The notes: generated from the letters alone by a model not told the origin. A DNA stretch of 64,000 nucleotides from Chondrosia reniformis (GCA_947172415.1 OX359196.1:3288501-3352500), one strand, 5' to 3'. Positions 1 to 12,220 are shown, numbered from the stretch's first letter. Translations and numbers: made by a program.

Positions 1-1192
1 TACACTCAACTAGTATATATAACTACTACATACAATTGGTACATATAAATAGTACAAACAACTAGTACATACAACTAGTATCTCGTACATACAACTAGTA
101 CCTACCTAGTAACTAGTATAACTAGTATATACTGGAACCTACAACTAGTATATACAACTAATAAATACATCAAGTGCATACAGTTAGTACACATAAATAG
201 TACACACAACTAGTACATACAACTAGTGCATACAACTGGTACATATAAATAATAAATACAACTAATGCATAGCTAGTACAAACAACTAGTGTATAAAACT
301 TGTACATACAACTGGTTCATATCTAGTACACACAACTAGTACATACAACTAGTAAATATAACTAGTGCTAGTGCATAGAACTAGTGTATACAACTAGTTC
401 ATAAAATTAGTACATACAACTAGTACATGCGTACTAGTACAAACAACTGGTATATATAACTAGTACACATAAATATAACCATTACTATTACACAAACATA
501 TAACTAGTACATACACATATAACTGGTACTTATAAATAGTACATTCACATAGAACATATGAATAGTACATAAAAATATTCCATACAACTAGAAACTAGTA
601 CATACAAGTATTTCATAGAATGAGTACATAATACTAGAACGTACAACTTGTATATACAACTAGTAGATAGCTACTACATACAACTCTTATATATATACGT
701 ACAACTGATACATACAACTCGCACATAACTAGTACATATAACTAGTACATACAACTAGTATCTACTACAAACTAGTGCCTACCTAGGTCTTAGTATAACT
801 AGTATTTGAACCTATATTTAGAACAGACAACTCATACATACAACCAGTATATACAACTATTTCCTACATCTAGTACAAACAACTAGTACATACAACTAGT
901 ACATATGACTAGTACATATAGCTAGTGCATATGAATAGTACTTATACTCATAACTAGTACATAACAATAGTACATACAACAAGTACAAAAAATTAGTTCC
1001 TTCCTTATATACCTAGTGTAACTTGTACTGGAAGCTACAACTAGTTCAAACAACAAGGACATACAACTTGTACATACAATTAGTCACTTGTACAAACAAC
1101 TAGTACATACAATTAGTCACTAGTACATACAACTAGTACATATAACTAATACATATAACTGGCACATATAACTAGTACATATAAATAGTATA
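1..1192 (+). repeat. 13-bp satellite array, + polarity, segment 1
   Basis: Irregular tandem copies of ACTAGTACATACA and variants such as AATAGTACATATA and ACTAGTACTAGTACA. It carries the landmark TATCTCGTACATACAA near position 81 and the string TAGTATTTGAACCTATATTT near 800, both of which recur near 6.1 and 6.8 kb. No coding potential is visible. It is interrupted at the TA dinucleotide 1191-1192 by a transposon. Confidence 0.95.
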
Positions 1193-2627
1193 GTGCATTT
1201 CACTATAAATGTAAAATTTTCTTTTAAGGCGCTTTATGGAAAGTATCCTCAGTATATTTTTAAATTTGGTATCAAATGAAAGAGGAAACACTAGGGGATC
1301 TGTTTTCGGTTTTGCGATAGCAGCTATCGTTTAGAAGATAGGCGTTATTGAAAGAGGATACCTATTTCAGCCAGTCAAATGGCTTCATTCAGTCACGTTT
1401 CCATAATTAATAAGGTGAAATCGAGTTACAACGCAACGTTCCCGCGTATAACCATTATCGAAAATTGGATGTCTAAAAATAAACAAATAAACACTTACAT
1501 ATTTTAAGCTTTTTAGAGGCGTATACGCTTTTTACGTTGATAACGCTTTATTCGAAGGTCAAGCTATAATAGTTAAGGCGATTTAAAGACTAAAAAGCTT
1601 TTAAAGTGGGAAATTATGTCAGAAATCGACTGAGAATCGGCCGAAGTCGGCAATCGTGATAACGAGGAACTATCCAGTGAACAAATGACTGAGGAAAGCG
1701 GTTGTAGCACAGTTGATCAAGGCATACCACAGAGTAGTACTCCTTCCCCAGCCTCAAGACTGGGTAAAAGGCAAAAGAGGTCTGAAAAGGCAAGATTATT
1801 TGATTAGAAAAATGTGCTTTTAAATGTATTTATCATTTGAGCCAGAAGGTAAAAAAGTAAATACTGCCTTTAAAGACTGTCACTGCCTAGTTGTATGTGA
1901 ACCTCGAGGAGTCTTAATTGGTAAAAAATGTCAAATGAAAGTTATTAGTGGTTGTCTATATTAACCCCACTTTTCAGTTAAATTTTATACCCAAAAAAGT
2001 CTAGAGTGTTGAAAATATTGCTGTGAATGGACACATACGAAGGCTAGAATCTATAGGATTCTTTAAAAGACAACTATACTTCATTAGTTGTTGAAAGTGT
2101 TGTTAAATATACTATGAAAATTCAAACCTTTATATCTCATCACACAGAGCGAAACTTACAAAAAGGCTACTTAAAGATTTAGTATATTTCTTAAATATTC
2201 TTATACTAAAAGTCTGTATCAATTAGACTAACTTGAAAGGAGTGCCTATTAAAAGCCCTCAAGGTACGGAAATATGGAAGCACGCAATAACTTTCTTATA
2301 AAATGTCCTATTAAAAAAAAGCTACTTAAGTTTTTGAGTGCTTACAAGGGCTACCAGAAGCCAGCGTTTGGTCTTCTCTGTTTCTTCTTCAACAAGCACC
2401 GATCACTTTTATCTTTTACTGCTCCCTTTCTTCTTCACGATTGCGCAATGAAACTTTTGCCATAGCAGCGAATGTCGCAATTTTTCTTGCCGTTTCCATG
2501 GTTACTTGAGCATAATTATTTTGGTGGCAAGTTTGAAAAAGACTCACTTTTAACATTAATCACTTTTGTCACCCTGTTTTGAACCCCACTATACAATTGG
2601 AAATTTTACATTTATGGTGAAATGCAC
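1193..2627 (+). mobile_element. Non-autonomous TA-flanked DNA transposon, GTGCATTTCA family
   Basis: Element of 1,435 bp bounded by inverted repeats of about 28 bp with one mismatch, starting GTGCATTTCAC and ending with its complement. It is flanked by TA on both sides. The uninterrupted counterpart lies near 7,384-7,450, where the same satellite runs through a single TA, which supports a TA target duplication. The first ten bases of the ends are identical to those of the element at 39,914-43,046, which encodes a DDE transposase, so that family could have mobilised it. Most of the interior has no recognisable coding region apart from a short remnant at 1,616-1,807. Confidence 0.88.
1616..1807 (+). 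pseudogene. Remnant of a transposase N-terminal exon (tentative)
   Basis: A 64-codon frame starting ATGTCAGAAATC has one in-frame TGA at codon 6 and ends at TAG. The residues are acidic and serine-rich (for example EELSSEQMTEES) followed by a basic stretch, GKRQKRSEK. This resembles in composition, not in alignable sequence, the N-terminal leader regions of the two related transposases at 16.4-18.2 and 40.3-42.4 kb. It sits where a first exon would lie in a + strand copy. I infer that this element is an internally deleted derivative that kept part of exon 1. It could also be a chance open frame. Confidence 0.4.
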
Positions 2628-5600
2628 TATACATACAACTAGTTCATAAAAGTAGTATATACAACTAGTACATGCAACTAGTATCTAGTACACACAACTA
2701 CAACCTTTCTAATACCTAGTATAACTAGTACATGAACCAACAACTAGTACATACACATAATACATACAGCTAGTACATACTACTAGTGTGTACAACTAGC
2801 ACATACAACTAGTACCTATGACTATAACATACACATTTACCTAGTACATATATATAGTCCATACAACTAGTACATTAAACTAGAACTCCCACTATGACGT
2901 ATAAATATTTCACACAATTAGTACATACATCTAGTACATACAACTTGTCCATACAATTAGTGCTACAACTAGTACATACAACCAATACAAACAATTAGTA
3001 AATATAACTTTTTAATATAACTAATATATATAACTTGAACTAGAACATACAACTAGTAAATATAACGATTAAATATAACTTGTACTAGAACATATTACTA
3101 GTTGATACAACTAGCACATAAAACTAGTATATACAACTGGTATACAATTAGTACATACAACTAGTATATGCAATTAGTACTTAAAGCAATTACCTACTTA
3201 GTACCTAATTTTACTAGTACTAGAACTTACAACTAGTACATATAACTAGTACATACACATATAACTGGTACATATAAATAGTACATACAATTAGTACATA
3301 CAAAGAGTAAGTATATCTAGTACATACAACTAATATATACAACTAGTACATACAACTAGTTCATACAACCATTACATTCAACTATTACATCCAACTATTA
3401 CCTACAACTAGTAAATATAACCAGTGCTAGTATGTACAACTAGTACATACAACTGGTACATACAATTATTATATATAATTAGAACATGCAGCTATTACAT
3501 TTAACTAGTACATATAACTAGTACCTACAACTAGTTAATATAACTAGACCTTGCACATACAACTAATACCCACTTAGTATCTAGTATTACTACTACTAGA
3601 ACTTACAACTAGTACACATAACTAGTACATACACCTAGTACATACAACTAGTACATACAAGTAGCACATTCAACTAGGACATAAAACTAGTTCATATAAC
3701 TAGTACATAAGTAGTACATACAACCAGTACGTACAACTAGTACAAACAACTAGTATATACAACTAGTTCATACAACTTGCACATACAATTAGTAGTAACA
3801 ACTACTTCATACAATTTGTACTTACAATTAGTAACTATGACTAGAACATTCACATATAACTGGTACATATAAATAGTACATACAACTAGTACATCAAACT
3901 AGACCTCCAACTAATTCAGCTACTGAATATAACTAGTACTAGTACATACAACTCCTTCATAAAACTAGAAGTACAACTAGTACATACAATTATTACATAC
4001 AATTAGTACATACACCTAGTACATACAACTAGTTATTAGAACTAGTACATACAACTAGTACATAACTAATATATACAGTTATTACATGCAACTTATACAC
4101 ACTATTAGTACATTCAACTAGTACATTTATCCAGTACCTATAACTAGTTAACATAACTAGTACTTGTACATACAAATAGTACCTACTTAGTAACTAGTTT
4201 TGCTAATACCAGAACCTACAATTAGTAGATATAACTAGTACATACAACTAGTAAATACAACTAGTACATCAAACTAGTGCCTACAACTAGTACATGGAAC
4301 TAGTAACAAGTAAATATACGTAGTACATACAACTAGTACATACAAGTGGTACACACAACTAGTACACACAACTAGTACATTCAACCAGAACATTAAACTA
4401 GTAGACACCAACTACTACATATAACTAGTATATACACATATAACGGGTCCATTAAAATAGTACATGCATCTAGCACATGACACTAGTGCGTACAACTAGT
4501 TCATACAACTATAACATAAAACTAGTACATACAACTAGTACATAAAACTAGTTTCTAGTACATACAACTAGTACCTTCCTAGTACCTAGTATAACAAGTA
4601 CAAGAATCTACAAGAAGTACATAAAACTAGTACATACAACTGGAACATACAACTAGTACATAGCTAGTACATACAACTAGTATATACATAAAACTAGAAC
4701 ATAAAACTAATTCATACAATTTGTACATAGAACTACTACATACAACTACCACATACAACTAGTACCTACAACTAGTAAATATAGCTAGTTCTAGTCCATA
4801 CAACTAGTGAATACAACTAGTACTTGCAACTAGTACATATAACTAGTACACACACCTACTACATACAACTAATACATAAACATTTAACTGGTAAATATAA
4901 GTAGTACATACGCATAGTACATATGAGTAGTACATAAAACTAGTGCTTACAACTACAAACTAGTAAATACAACTAGTACATACACCTAGACCATACAACT
5001 ACTACATATAACTAGTATATACATTTAGTAAACACAACTAGTACATACAACTGGTACATATAACTAGTTCATGCAACTAATAATTAAAACATATAACTTG
5101 TACAAACACCTAGTAAATTCAACTAGTACATACCACCTGTACATACAACTGATTCATTTCTAGTGCATAGAACTAGTACATAAAACTATTTTCTAGTACA
5201 TACGAATAGTACCTTCCTAGTACCTAGTATAACTAGTACCAGAATCTACAACAAGTACATAAAACTAGTACATACAACTAGTATATATTAATACAACTAG
5301 AACACACAACTAGTTCATACAATTTGTGCATAGAATTACTATATACAACTACCACATACAACTAGTCCTACAACTAGTGAATACATCTAGTACTTGCAAC
5401 TAGTACATATAACTAGTACACACACCTACTACATATAACTAATAAATAAAACTTTAACTAGTACATATAAATAGTACATACGCATATTACATATAAGTAG
5501 TACATAAAACTAGTGCCTACAACTACAACCTAGTACATATAACTAGTTCATACAACTAATAATTAGAACATATAACTAGTACATACTTCTAATAAATATA

Positions 5601-7688
5601 ACTAGTTCACACAACTACTACATATAGCCAGTACATATAAATAGTACATACATCTAGTACATACAACTAGTACATACAACTAGTACATAGAACTAATAAA
5701 TACAACTAGTATATAAAACTAGTACACAGCTAATACAAACAACTAGTGCATACAACTAGTACATACAACTAGTACATACAAAAGTACATACAACCACCAC
5801 ATACAACTAGTACATACAACTAGCACCTACAACTAGTAAATATAACTATTTAGTAATAGTACATACAACTAGTATATACATATAGCTGGTACATACACAT
5901 ATAATTAGTAAATATAAATAGTAAGTAAAACTAGAACGTATAACTAGTACATACAACTACTACATATATCTAGTATATAAAACTAGTACATATATCTAGT
6001 ATATACAAATATAACAAGTTCATATAAGTAGTTCATACAACCAGTACATACAAGTAGTGTATAAATAGTATATACAACTAGTACATACATCTAGTATCTC
6101 GTACATACAAGTAGTACCTAAATAGTAACTAGTATAACTAGTACTGGAACCTACAACTAGTATACAAAACTAGTACATACATCAAGTGCATACAATTAGT
6201 ACACATAAATAGTACACAAAACTAGTACATACAACTAGTGCATACAACTGGTACATATAAATAACAAATACAACTAATACATAGCTAGTACAAACAACTA
6301 GTGTATAAAACTTTTACATACAACTGGTTCATATCTAGTACACACAACTAGTACATACAACTAGTAAATATAACTAGTGCTAGTGTATAGAACTAGTGTA
6401 TACAACTAGTTCATAAAATTAGTACATACAACTAGTACATGCGTACTAGTACATACAAATAGTACATATAACTAGTACACATAAATATAACCAGTACTAT
6501 TACACAAACATATAACTAGTACATACAAATATAACTGGTACTTATAAATAGTACATTCACATAGAACATATGAATAGTACATAAAAATATTTCATACAAC
6601 TAGAAACTAGTATATACAAGTATTTCATAGAATGAGAACATAATACTAGAACGTACAACTTGTATATACAACTAGTGGATAGCTACTACGTACAACTCTT
6701 ATATACGTACAACTAATACATACAACTCGCACATAACTAGTACATATAATTAGTACATACAACTAATATCTAGTACAACTAGTGCCTATCTAGGTCCTAG
6801 TATAACTAGTATTTGAACCTATATTTAGAACATACAACTCATGCATACATCTAGTACATATAAATAGTACTTCCATCTAGTATATACAACTAGTACATGC
6901 AATTAGTACATGAAACCAATAAATGCAACCAGTACATAAATAGTAGTTACAACTTGTGTAAATAACTAGTGCATACAACTAGTATCCAGTACATAAAACT
7001 TGTACCTACCTACTACCTAATATAACTAGTATTAGAATCTACAAATAGAACATACAACTACCACATACAACTAATACATACATCAAGTACACACAACAAC
7101 TACATTTACTAGTACATACAACTAGTACATATAACTAGTATATGTAGCTACAATATATGAATGGTACTTATACACATAACTAGTACATAACAATAGTACA
7201 TACAACAAGTACAAAAAATTAGTACCTTCCTAATACCTAGTATAACTTGTACAGGAACCTAAAACTAGTTCAAACGACAAGTACATACAACTAGGATATA
7301 CAATTAGTCACTTGTACATACAACTAGTACATACAATTAGTCACTAGTACATACAACTAGTACATATAACTGGTACATATAACTGGCACACATAACTAGT
7401 ACATATAAATAGTACATACAACTAGTTCATAAAACTAGTATATACATCTAGTACATATAACTAGTATATAGTACATACAACTACAACCTATCTAGTACCT
7501 GGTATAACTAGTACATGAACCAACAACTAGTACATACACATAGTACATACAACTAGTACATACAACTAGTGTGTACAACTAGAAACTAGTACATACTACT
7601 AGTTCATAGAACGAGTACATAATACTAGAACATACAACTTGTATATGCAACTAGTTCATAGCTAATATTTATGACTATATAGTATTAA
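2628..7688 (+). repeat. 13-bp satellite array, + polarity, segment 2
   Basis: Five kilobases of the same satellite with visible higher-order duplication. A passage reading CTTCCTAGTACCTAGTATAA occurs near 4,573 and again near 5,212, which implies a local duplication of about 640 bp. The block near 6,030-7,400 repeats the order of variants seen at 1-1,192. The stretch at 5,602-5,680 is the empty-site counterpart of the transposon inserted at 15,732, and 7,340-7,450 is the empty-site counterpart of the insertions at 1,193 and 24,924. No genes are seen. Confidence 0.95.
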
Positions 7689-8208
7689 CAGTGAAAACTG
7701 GTTAACGAGAAATTCACCGTGCAAGCCAAATCATTTCTCGTTAACAGTATTTCTTGTTATCAGATCTCCATACATGTAATGCAATGATCCAAAAGTGTGG
7801 ATATATATGCATATAAACACGCTTCACGCTATATAAATGCTTCGTCCATATCAGAGTAGGCTGCTTTGCCAAGACGTTTCCTACTCCCTTTGGCGCTGGA
7901 GTTTTCTACCTCGACTTTAGTCCTGTTCTTCAAGAACGTAGACAGTGTCGAATTGGGAATATCCTACTTTTTACAAATTTCCGACTTAGAGAACCTTTTG
8001 GTGTCAACCTCTTCGAAAATTTTTATTTTGAAATCTCTCGAGTAGCTTCGCTGCTTCTTCGCGACTGCCATCTTGACAAATTACAGGTTAACAGGCACTT
8101 TTCGTGTAAAACGGTGTATTTAGTATGGTAAATAACCTGGTCTCGGCGAATTGTTTGTGTTAAGCAATATTTCGTGTAAAGCGACTTCTTGTTAACCAGT
8201 TTTCACTG
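7689..8208 (-). mobile_element. Truncated Tigger/pogo-like DNA transposon
   Basis: Element of about 520 bp with inverted ends beginning CAGTGAAAACTGGTTAAC, a terminus typical of the pogo/Tigger branch. TA follows the right end. The left flank reads TAA before CAG, so the left TA copy looks eroded or offset by one base. The related satellite at 27,205-27,260 and 32,430-32,480 (GACTAGTATATACATACAAC) runs through without the element. It contains only the N-terminal DNA-binding part of a transposase and no DDE catalytic domain, so it is an internally deleted copy. Confidence 0.85.
7829..8071 (-). pseudogene. CENP-B-type N-terminal HTH fragment of a Tigger/pogo transposase
   Basis: An 81-codon frame on the minus strand starts MAVAKKQRSYSRDFKIKIFE and continues with KRFSKSEICKK, an internal TAG (7,964-7,966, codon 36), then DIPNSTLSTFLKNRTKVE. 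The spacing of a basic leader, 'FKIKIFEEV', 'S.SEICKK', 'DIPNSTLSTFLKNR' matches the CENP-B/psq helix-turn-helix that Tigger and pogo transposases use to bind their own ends. The frame stops soon after this domain, with no second HTH and no DDE domain. It is therefore a broken fragment. It is not a host CENP-B gene, because it lies between the inverted ends of a transposon. Confidence 0.75.
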
Positions 8209-9180
8209 TACATACAACTAGTACGTCCAACTGGTACATAACTATTACATAGAATTAGTACATTCCACTAGTACAAACAATTCGAACAAACAACTACTAC
8301 ATACAACTACTACATACAACTAGTATCTACAACTAGTAAATATAACTAGGACTAGTACATAAAACTCGTGCATACAACTAGTACATGCTACTAGTACATA
8401 CAACTAGTACATACCAAATAATACACACAACTAGAAAATGCAATTAGTACTTGCAACTAGTACATTCAATTAGTACATACAACTAGACCAAACAACTAGG
8501 TCAAATAACTATTACATATACCCGCTACATATACCCAGTAGATACACATATACCTTGTAATTATATATAGCACATACAACTAGTACTTACAGCTAGTGCA
8601 TACAACTAGTACATATAACTAGTCCATACACATATAACTGGTACTTAAAAATAGTACATACACATAGTACATATATACAAAGAGTTCAAACAACTAGTAC
8701 ATACAACTGGAAACTAGTATATACAAGTAGCTCATAGAACGAGTACATAAAACTAAAACGTCAACTTGTATATACAAGCAGTATATAGCTACTACATACA
8801 AGTTAAAGCAAATAGGACATATAACTAGTACATTCACCTACTATATATAACTAGTACATACACATATATCCAATTATTATAAATAGTACGTGCAACTAGT
8901 ACAAACACCTAGTTCATAAAACTAGTACATACAACTAGTACATACAACAAGAACCTTCCTAGTACCAAGTATAACTAGTACAAGGACCCACAACTAGTAC
9001 ATTCAACTAGTACAAACAACTAGAACATACAGCTAGTATATACATACAACTAGTACATATAACTAGTACACACACCTACTACATATAACTAATACATAAA
9101 AATATAACTAGTACACATAAATAGTACAAACACCTACTACATATAACTAATATAACTAGTACATTTAAATAATACATACA
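8209..9180 (+). repeat. 13-bp satellite array, + polarity, segment 3
   Basis: The same satellite. The stretch from about 8,790 (AAGCAAATAGGACATATAAC) up to the GC-richer block matches, variant by variant, the stretches leading into the corresponding blocks near 27.6-27.9 and 36.95-37.25 kb. These are copies of one higher-order unit. No genes are seen. Confidence 0.93.
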
Positions 9181-10015
9181 AGGGGACCTTTTAAAAGAGT
9201 TCGGCCGACCCCTCTATTGTTTTCGTAACACAATTTATGTATGGCTTCATGTTACGGATATATATATATATATATATTACGAGTTCATACGCAGCTATAA
9301 TAACACACTTTATACGTCGATAGATGTATAATATGAGTTCATACGTAACTATTGTAACACTTAATTTATACATCAATACATCGTTTTTGCTAATGGTGGC
9401 GTTCAGGAATCTTTAGTTAACGAAGCTTTTCTATTGCTATTTATAATTTTTACGACACTTAAGCATCCTCAATCGTTAGGATTAAGAGTATTATGTCCAA
9501 GCCCAACGATGCAGCCAAGTAGTTCGAGTAAATTTGGGGGGGCGGTAGCCCCACCAGTTTTAAAACTCGAACTACTTGTTATCCTAGGAACAGTCTTCTC
9601 TACAGATTAATAGCCTATATGTTTGAAATCGGCAGCCATTTTAACTCGGAGATAAGTTGTCGAGCTTCGGGGACAATTTTATCGAGTTCGGAGGCCATTT
9701 TATTCTAGGAATGGTCTTACAAGTATTTAATAGATTGAGTACATAATACTAGAACGTACAACTTGTATATACAACTAGTGGATAGCTACTACATACAACT
9801 CTTATATTTAACTCAGAGATAGGTCTTAGAGATTCAGAGACCCTTTAATCAAATTGGCGGCCATTTTTAACCTAGAAACGGTCTTCGGTATGGCTTCATA
9901 GCTCATATTTTCGAAATCAGCAGCCATTTTTAACTCGGAGATAGGTTGTATAGCTTCGGGGACCTTTTAATCGAGTTCTGCGGCCATTTTAACCTAGGAA
10001 TGGTCTTTGGTACGC
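9181..10015 (+). repeat. GC-richer composite block within the satellite, copy 1
   Basis: The block opens with GGGGACCTTTTAAAAGAGTT and contains a sequence of about 390 bp (9,221-9,600), then two to three degenerate copies of a unit of about 120 bp (GGGACC..TTTAATCGAGTT, GCGGCCATTTT, ATCCTAGGAA, GGTCTTCGGTA, CATATTTTCGAAATC). A short satellite-like piece interrupts it at about 9,737-9,807. The block and the satellite on both sides match 27.9-28.7 kb, so it has been duplicated as part of the array. No protein is supported; the open frame at 9,191-9,376 is short and lies over an AT-dinucleotide run. Confidence 0.85.
9221..9600 (+). repeat. Dispersed repeat of about 370-390 bp, copy 1
   Basis: Starts CGTAACACAATTTATGTATG, passes through a TA-dinucleotide run, the string GGTGGCGTTCAGGAA, and ends in a hairpin whose arms are AAGTAGTTCGAGT and ACTCGAACTACTT around a GC-rich loop. 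Related copies are at about 27,972-28,352 (same orientation) and 33,238-33,600 (opposite orientation, inside a different transposon). No coding capacity is evident. The hairpin end and presence in two contexts suggest a small non-autonomous mobile element. Confidence 0.7.
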
Positions 10016-10773
10016 TATTTCATACAATTTGTACTTAAAATTAGTACCTATGACTGGAAAATTCACATATAACTGGTACATATAAATAGTACATAGAACA
10101 AGTACATCAAACTAGACCTCCAACTATTAAAACTACTGAATATTTAATATAACTAGGACTTGTACATTCAACTAATAACTACTTAATATCTGGTATTATT
10201 AGTACTAGAAACCTACAACTAGTACACAGAACTAGTACATACACCTAGTACTTACAACTAGTATATACTAATAGTACATACAACTAGTACATAAAGTAGT
10301 ACAAGCACATATAACCGGTACCTATAAATAGTATATACATACACCTAGTACCTACAATTAGTACATACAAATAGTACATACTATTAGTACATACAACTAG
10401 TACACAGAACTAGTACTTAAAATTAGTTCATATAACTAGTACAAACACATATAACTGGTACCTATAAATAGAACATACACCTAGTATATACAATTAGTAC
10501 ATACAAAGGGTACATACAACTAGTACATACAACTAGTACACAGAACTAATACTTAAGACTAGTTCATATAACTAGTACATAACTAGTGCCTACAATTAGT
10601 ACATAGAACTAGTTCAAACAATTAGAACATACAGCTACTACATAAAACTAATACCCATAATTAGTAAATATAGCTTGCACTAGTACATACAACTAGTGCA
10701 TAAAACCAGTACCTACAACTAGTAAATATTACCAGTACTAGTAAATGCAACTAGTTATTAGAACTAGTACATG
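10016..10773 (+). repeat. 13-bp satellite array, + polarity, segment 4
   Basis: Satellite resuming after the GC-richer block, with the same junction (GGTACGCTATTTCATACAAT) seen near 28,710. The last part matches 22,250-22,330, which continues without the PLE insertion that follows here. Confidence 0.93.
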
Positions 10774-10986
10774 CAGTTATGCAGTAGGTTTATTAAGCAG
10801 GGTTACAAATACTTTAAGCTAAAATCAACCTTTAAAACCTTCCTATCCCGGCAGCCTCTAGTTAGAATCAAGTATAAGCAAAAAGTAGCTAGTATGCTTA
10901 AGGACTGTCTTGTGTTACCCCATATTGTGTTACCCCACCTCCAAAGAAATGTTACTACTAGAAGACCTAAGGGTAGACTTACGTAA
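10771..10986 (+). pseudogene. C-terminal fragment of a PLE reverse transcriptase
   Basis: A 71-residue open end reading MQLCSRFIKQGYKYFKLKST and ending RRPKGRLT before TAA. It is almost the same as the segment following the RT domain in the longer copy (47,493-47,711), where it forms the region after the RT fingers and palm. No catalytic motif is present because the copy is 5'-truncated. This copy reads AGA where the longer one has a TGA at 47,688, so it preserves the family's original C-terminus. The apparent start codon is only the point where satellite joins the element. Confidence 0.8.
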
Positions 10987-11153
10987 TAGGTCCTACTTGT
11001 GTCTATAGTTAAGCTGAGTCTGTTTTACCTGTACAAGCAAGATTACTAATAGATTTATAATTAATTCATAAAAGTTAATTGGACCTACATTCCTTTCATA
11101 AAATTAAATTTCATCATGTGTCACCTTATTTAACTTTTGGCGCCAAAATAGTG

Positions 11154-11161
11154 TATATAAG
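11154..11161 (+). promoter_or_regulatory. TATA-box-like sequence in the PLE terminal region
   Basis: TATATAAG lies about 80 bp upstream of the hammerhead-like motif. It is conserved at 47,885-47,892 and, on the minus strand, around 59,535-59,541. Terminal repeats of Penelope-like elements can carry promoters, so a role in driving element transcription is plausible. The evidence is only sequence resemblance and conservation between copies. Confidence 0.4.
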
Positions 11162-11231
11162 GCCTCTAGATTTGGCATAGTGAGCCAAAGATTCACAGAA
11201 GATCAAGATAAAGAAAAAGACAAAGACTCCC

Positions 11232-11277
11232 AGGATCACTGATGAAGGGTGGAATTCCCAGAAACAGCTGTCTGACC
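11232..11277 (+). ncRNA. Hammerhead ribozyme-like motif in PLE tail, copy A
   Basis: The core strings CTGATGA (11,239-11,245) and GAAAC (11,261-11,265) are separated by a short stem II candidate (GGG...CCC). They are followed by AGCTGTC and TGACC, which can pair with GGATCA upstream of CTGATGA as stem I, with one bulge. Stem III would be the self-complementary ACAGCTGT, too short for a good monomer, a feature described for minimal or dimeric hammerheads in Penelope-like elements. Cleavage is predicted after GTC. The fold was judged by eye. Confidence 0.65.
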
Positions 11278-11423
11278 GAGTGGAGGAGAAGATGAAAGAA
11301 GGGAAAAGAAGGAAGAAAAGACTCCTGTATCTTCATCTAAAGCTCTCTTTAGGTTTAGTTCCCCTTAGGCCCTTTTTACAGAATAGGCATAAAGCATGTA
11401 GGAAAATGGTATCTTAGATTTTT

Positions 11424-12031
11424 CATACATCTAGTACATAGCTAATACATACAGTTAAAACATACCACTAGTACACACAACTAGTACATACAACTAATAT
11501 ATACAACTTATACATACAACTAGTATATAACAAGTACATACAATTAGAACATAAAACTAGTTCATGCACTTAGAACATACAACTACTACATACTATTAGT
11601 ACATACTACTAATACTTACAACTAGTAAATATAACTAATACTAGTACATACAACTAGTTCATACAACTATTACATTCAACTATTACATACAATTAGTACC
11701 TACAACTAGTAAATATAACAGTGTTAGTATGTACAACTAGTACATACAACTAGTGCCTGCAGTTAGTAAATATTACCAGTACTAGTACATACCATTAGTT
11801 AATACTACTAGTACATACAGCTAGTACATATAACTAGTACCTACAACTAGTCAATATAATTAGACCTTTTACATACAACTAATAGCTACTTAGTATCTAA
11901 TTTTACTACTACTAGAACTTACAACTAGTACACATAACTAGTACATACACCTAGTACATACAACTAGTACATATAAATAGTTCATACAACTAGTACATAC
12001 AAGTAGCACATTCAACTGGGACATAAAACTA
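11424..12031 (+). repeat. 13-bp satellite array, + polarity, segment 5
   Basis: Satellite continuing the unit cut by the PLE copy. Its right end, GACATAAAACTA at 12,020-12,031, is the left target duplication of the next insertion. No genes are seen. Confidence 0.93.
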
Positions 12032-12220
12032 TTTTGGGATGGTACATCCTTCGACTTTGGAGCGTTTAAAAACGCAGTTGGTTTTGATCCTTTGGCAAAC
12101 GTTTCGACCCTGGGGGTCTTCGTCAGTGACAAACCAACTGCCTTTTTAAACACTCAGAAGTCGAAGGATGTACCATCCCAAAAATAAGTTCGATGCAGTT
12201 ATAAGGAATCCTTATTCTAT
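12032..12220 (-). mobile_element. Solo PLE-type terminal repeat (palindromic), 12-bp target duplication
   Basis: A 189-bp insertion in which TTTTGGGATGGTACATCC and its complement form the arms, with the centre reading TTTCGACCCTGGGGGTCTTC then GTCAGTGAC. The same order of motifs (GTTCATC, TTTGACTTT, AGCGT, GCAGTT, TTTCGACACTGGGGGTCTTC, CAGTGAC) forms the left end of the second PLE at 56,386. The outer part AAGGATTCCTTATAACTGC (minus strand) matches that element's outermost bases. Flanks GACATAAAACTA and GACATAAAATTA form a 12-bp duplication, and the uninterrupted site is seen near 3,680 and 20,070. The short open frame over it is not a gene. Confidence 0.8.

Larger units (their letters stand above)
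10774..11423 (+). mobile_element. 5'-truncated Penelope-like element, family 1, copy A
   Basis: About 650 bp nearly identical to the 3' part of the longer copy at 45,387-48,177. It has the last coding segment of the reverse transcriptase ORF, the 3' region with a TATATAA box, a hammerhead-like motif and the common terminus GATTTTT. The uninterrupted site is visible near 22,310 (CTAGTACATGCATCTAGTAC): here the left flank ends ACATGC and the right flank resumes CATCTAGTACATAGC. Strong 5' truncation is usual for PLEs. Confidence 0.88.

Noticed and set aside
1..1192. CRISPR-like regular repeats
   Set aside because: The repeats are directly adjacent 13-bp degenerate monomers with no spacers, in a eukaryotic context.
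2274..2465. Open frame of 63 codons within the first transposon
   Set aside because: No motif, low complexity (Lys, Phe and Leu runs), and no resemblance to the transposases of related elements.
9191..9376. Open frame of 61 codons on the minus strand
   Set aside because: It runs through a TA-dinucleotide run in a dispersed repeat and the other copies do not keep it open.
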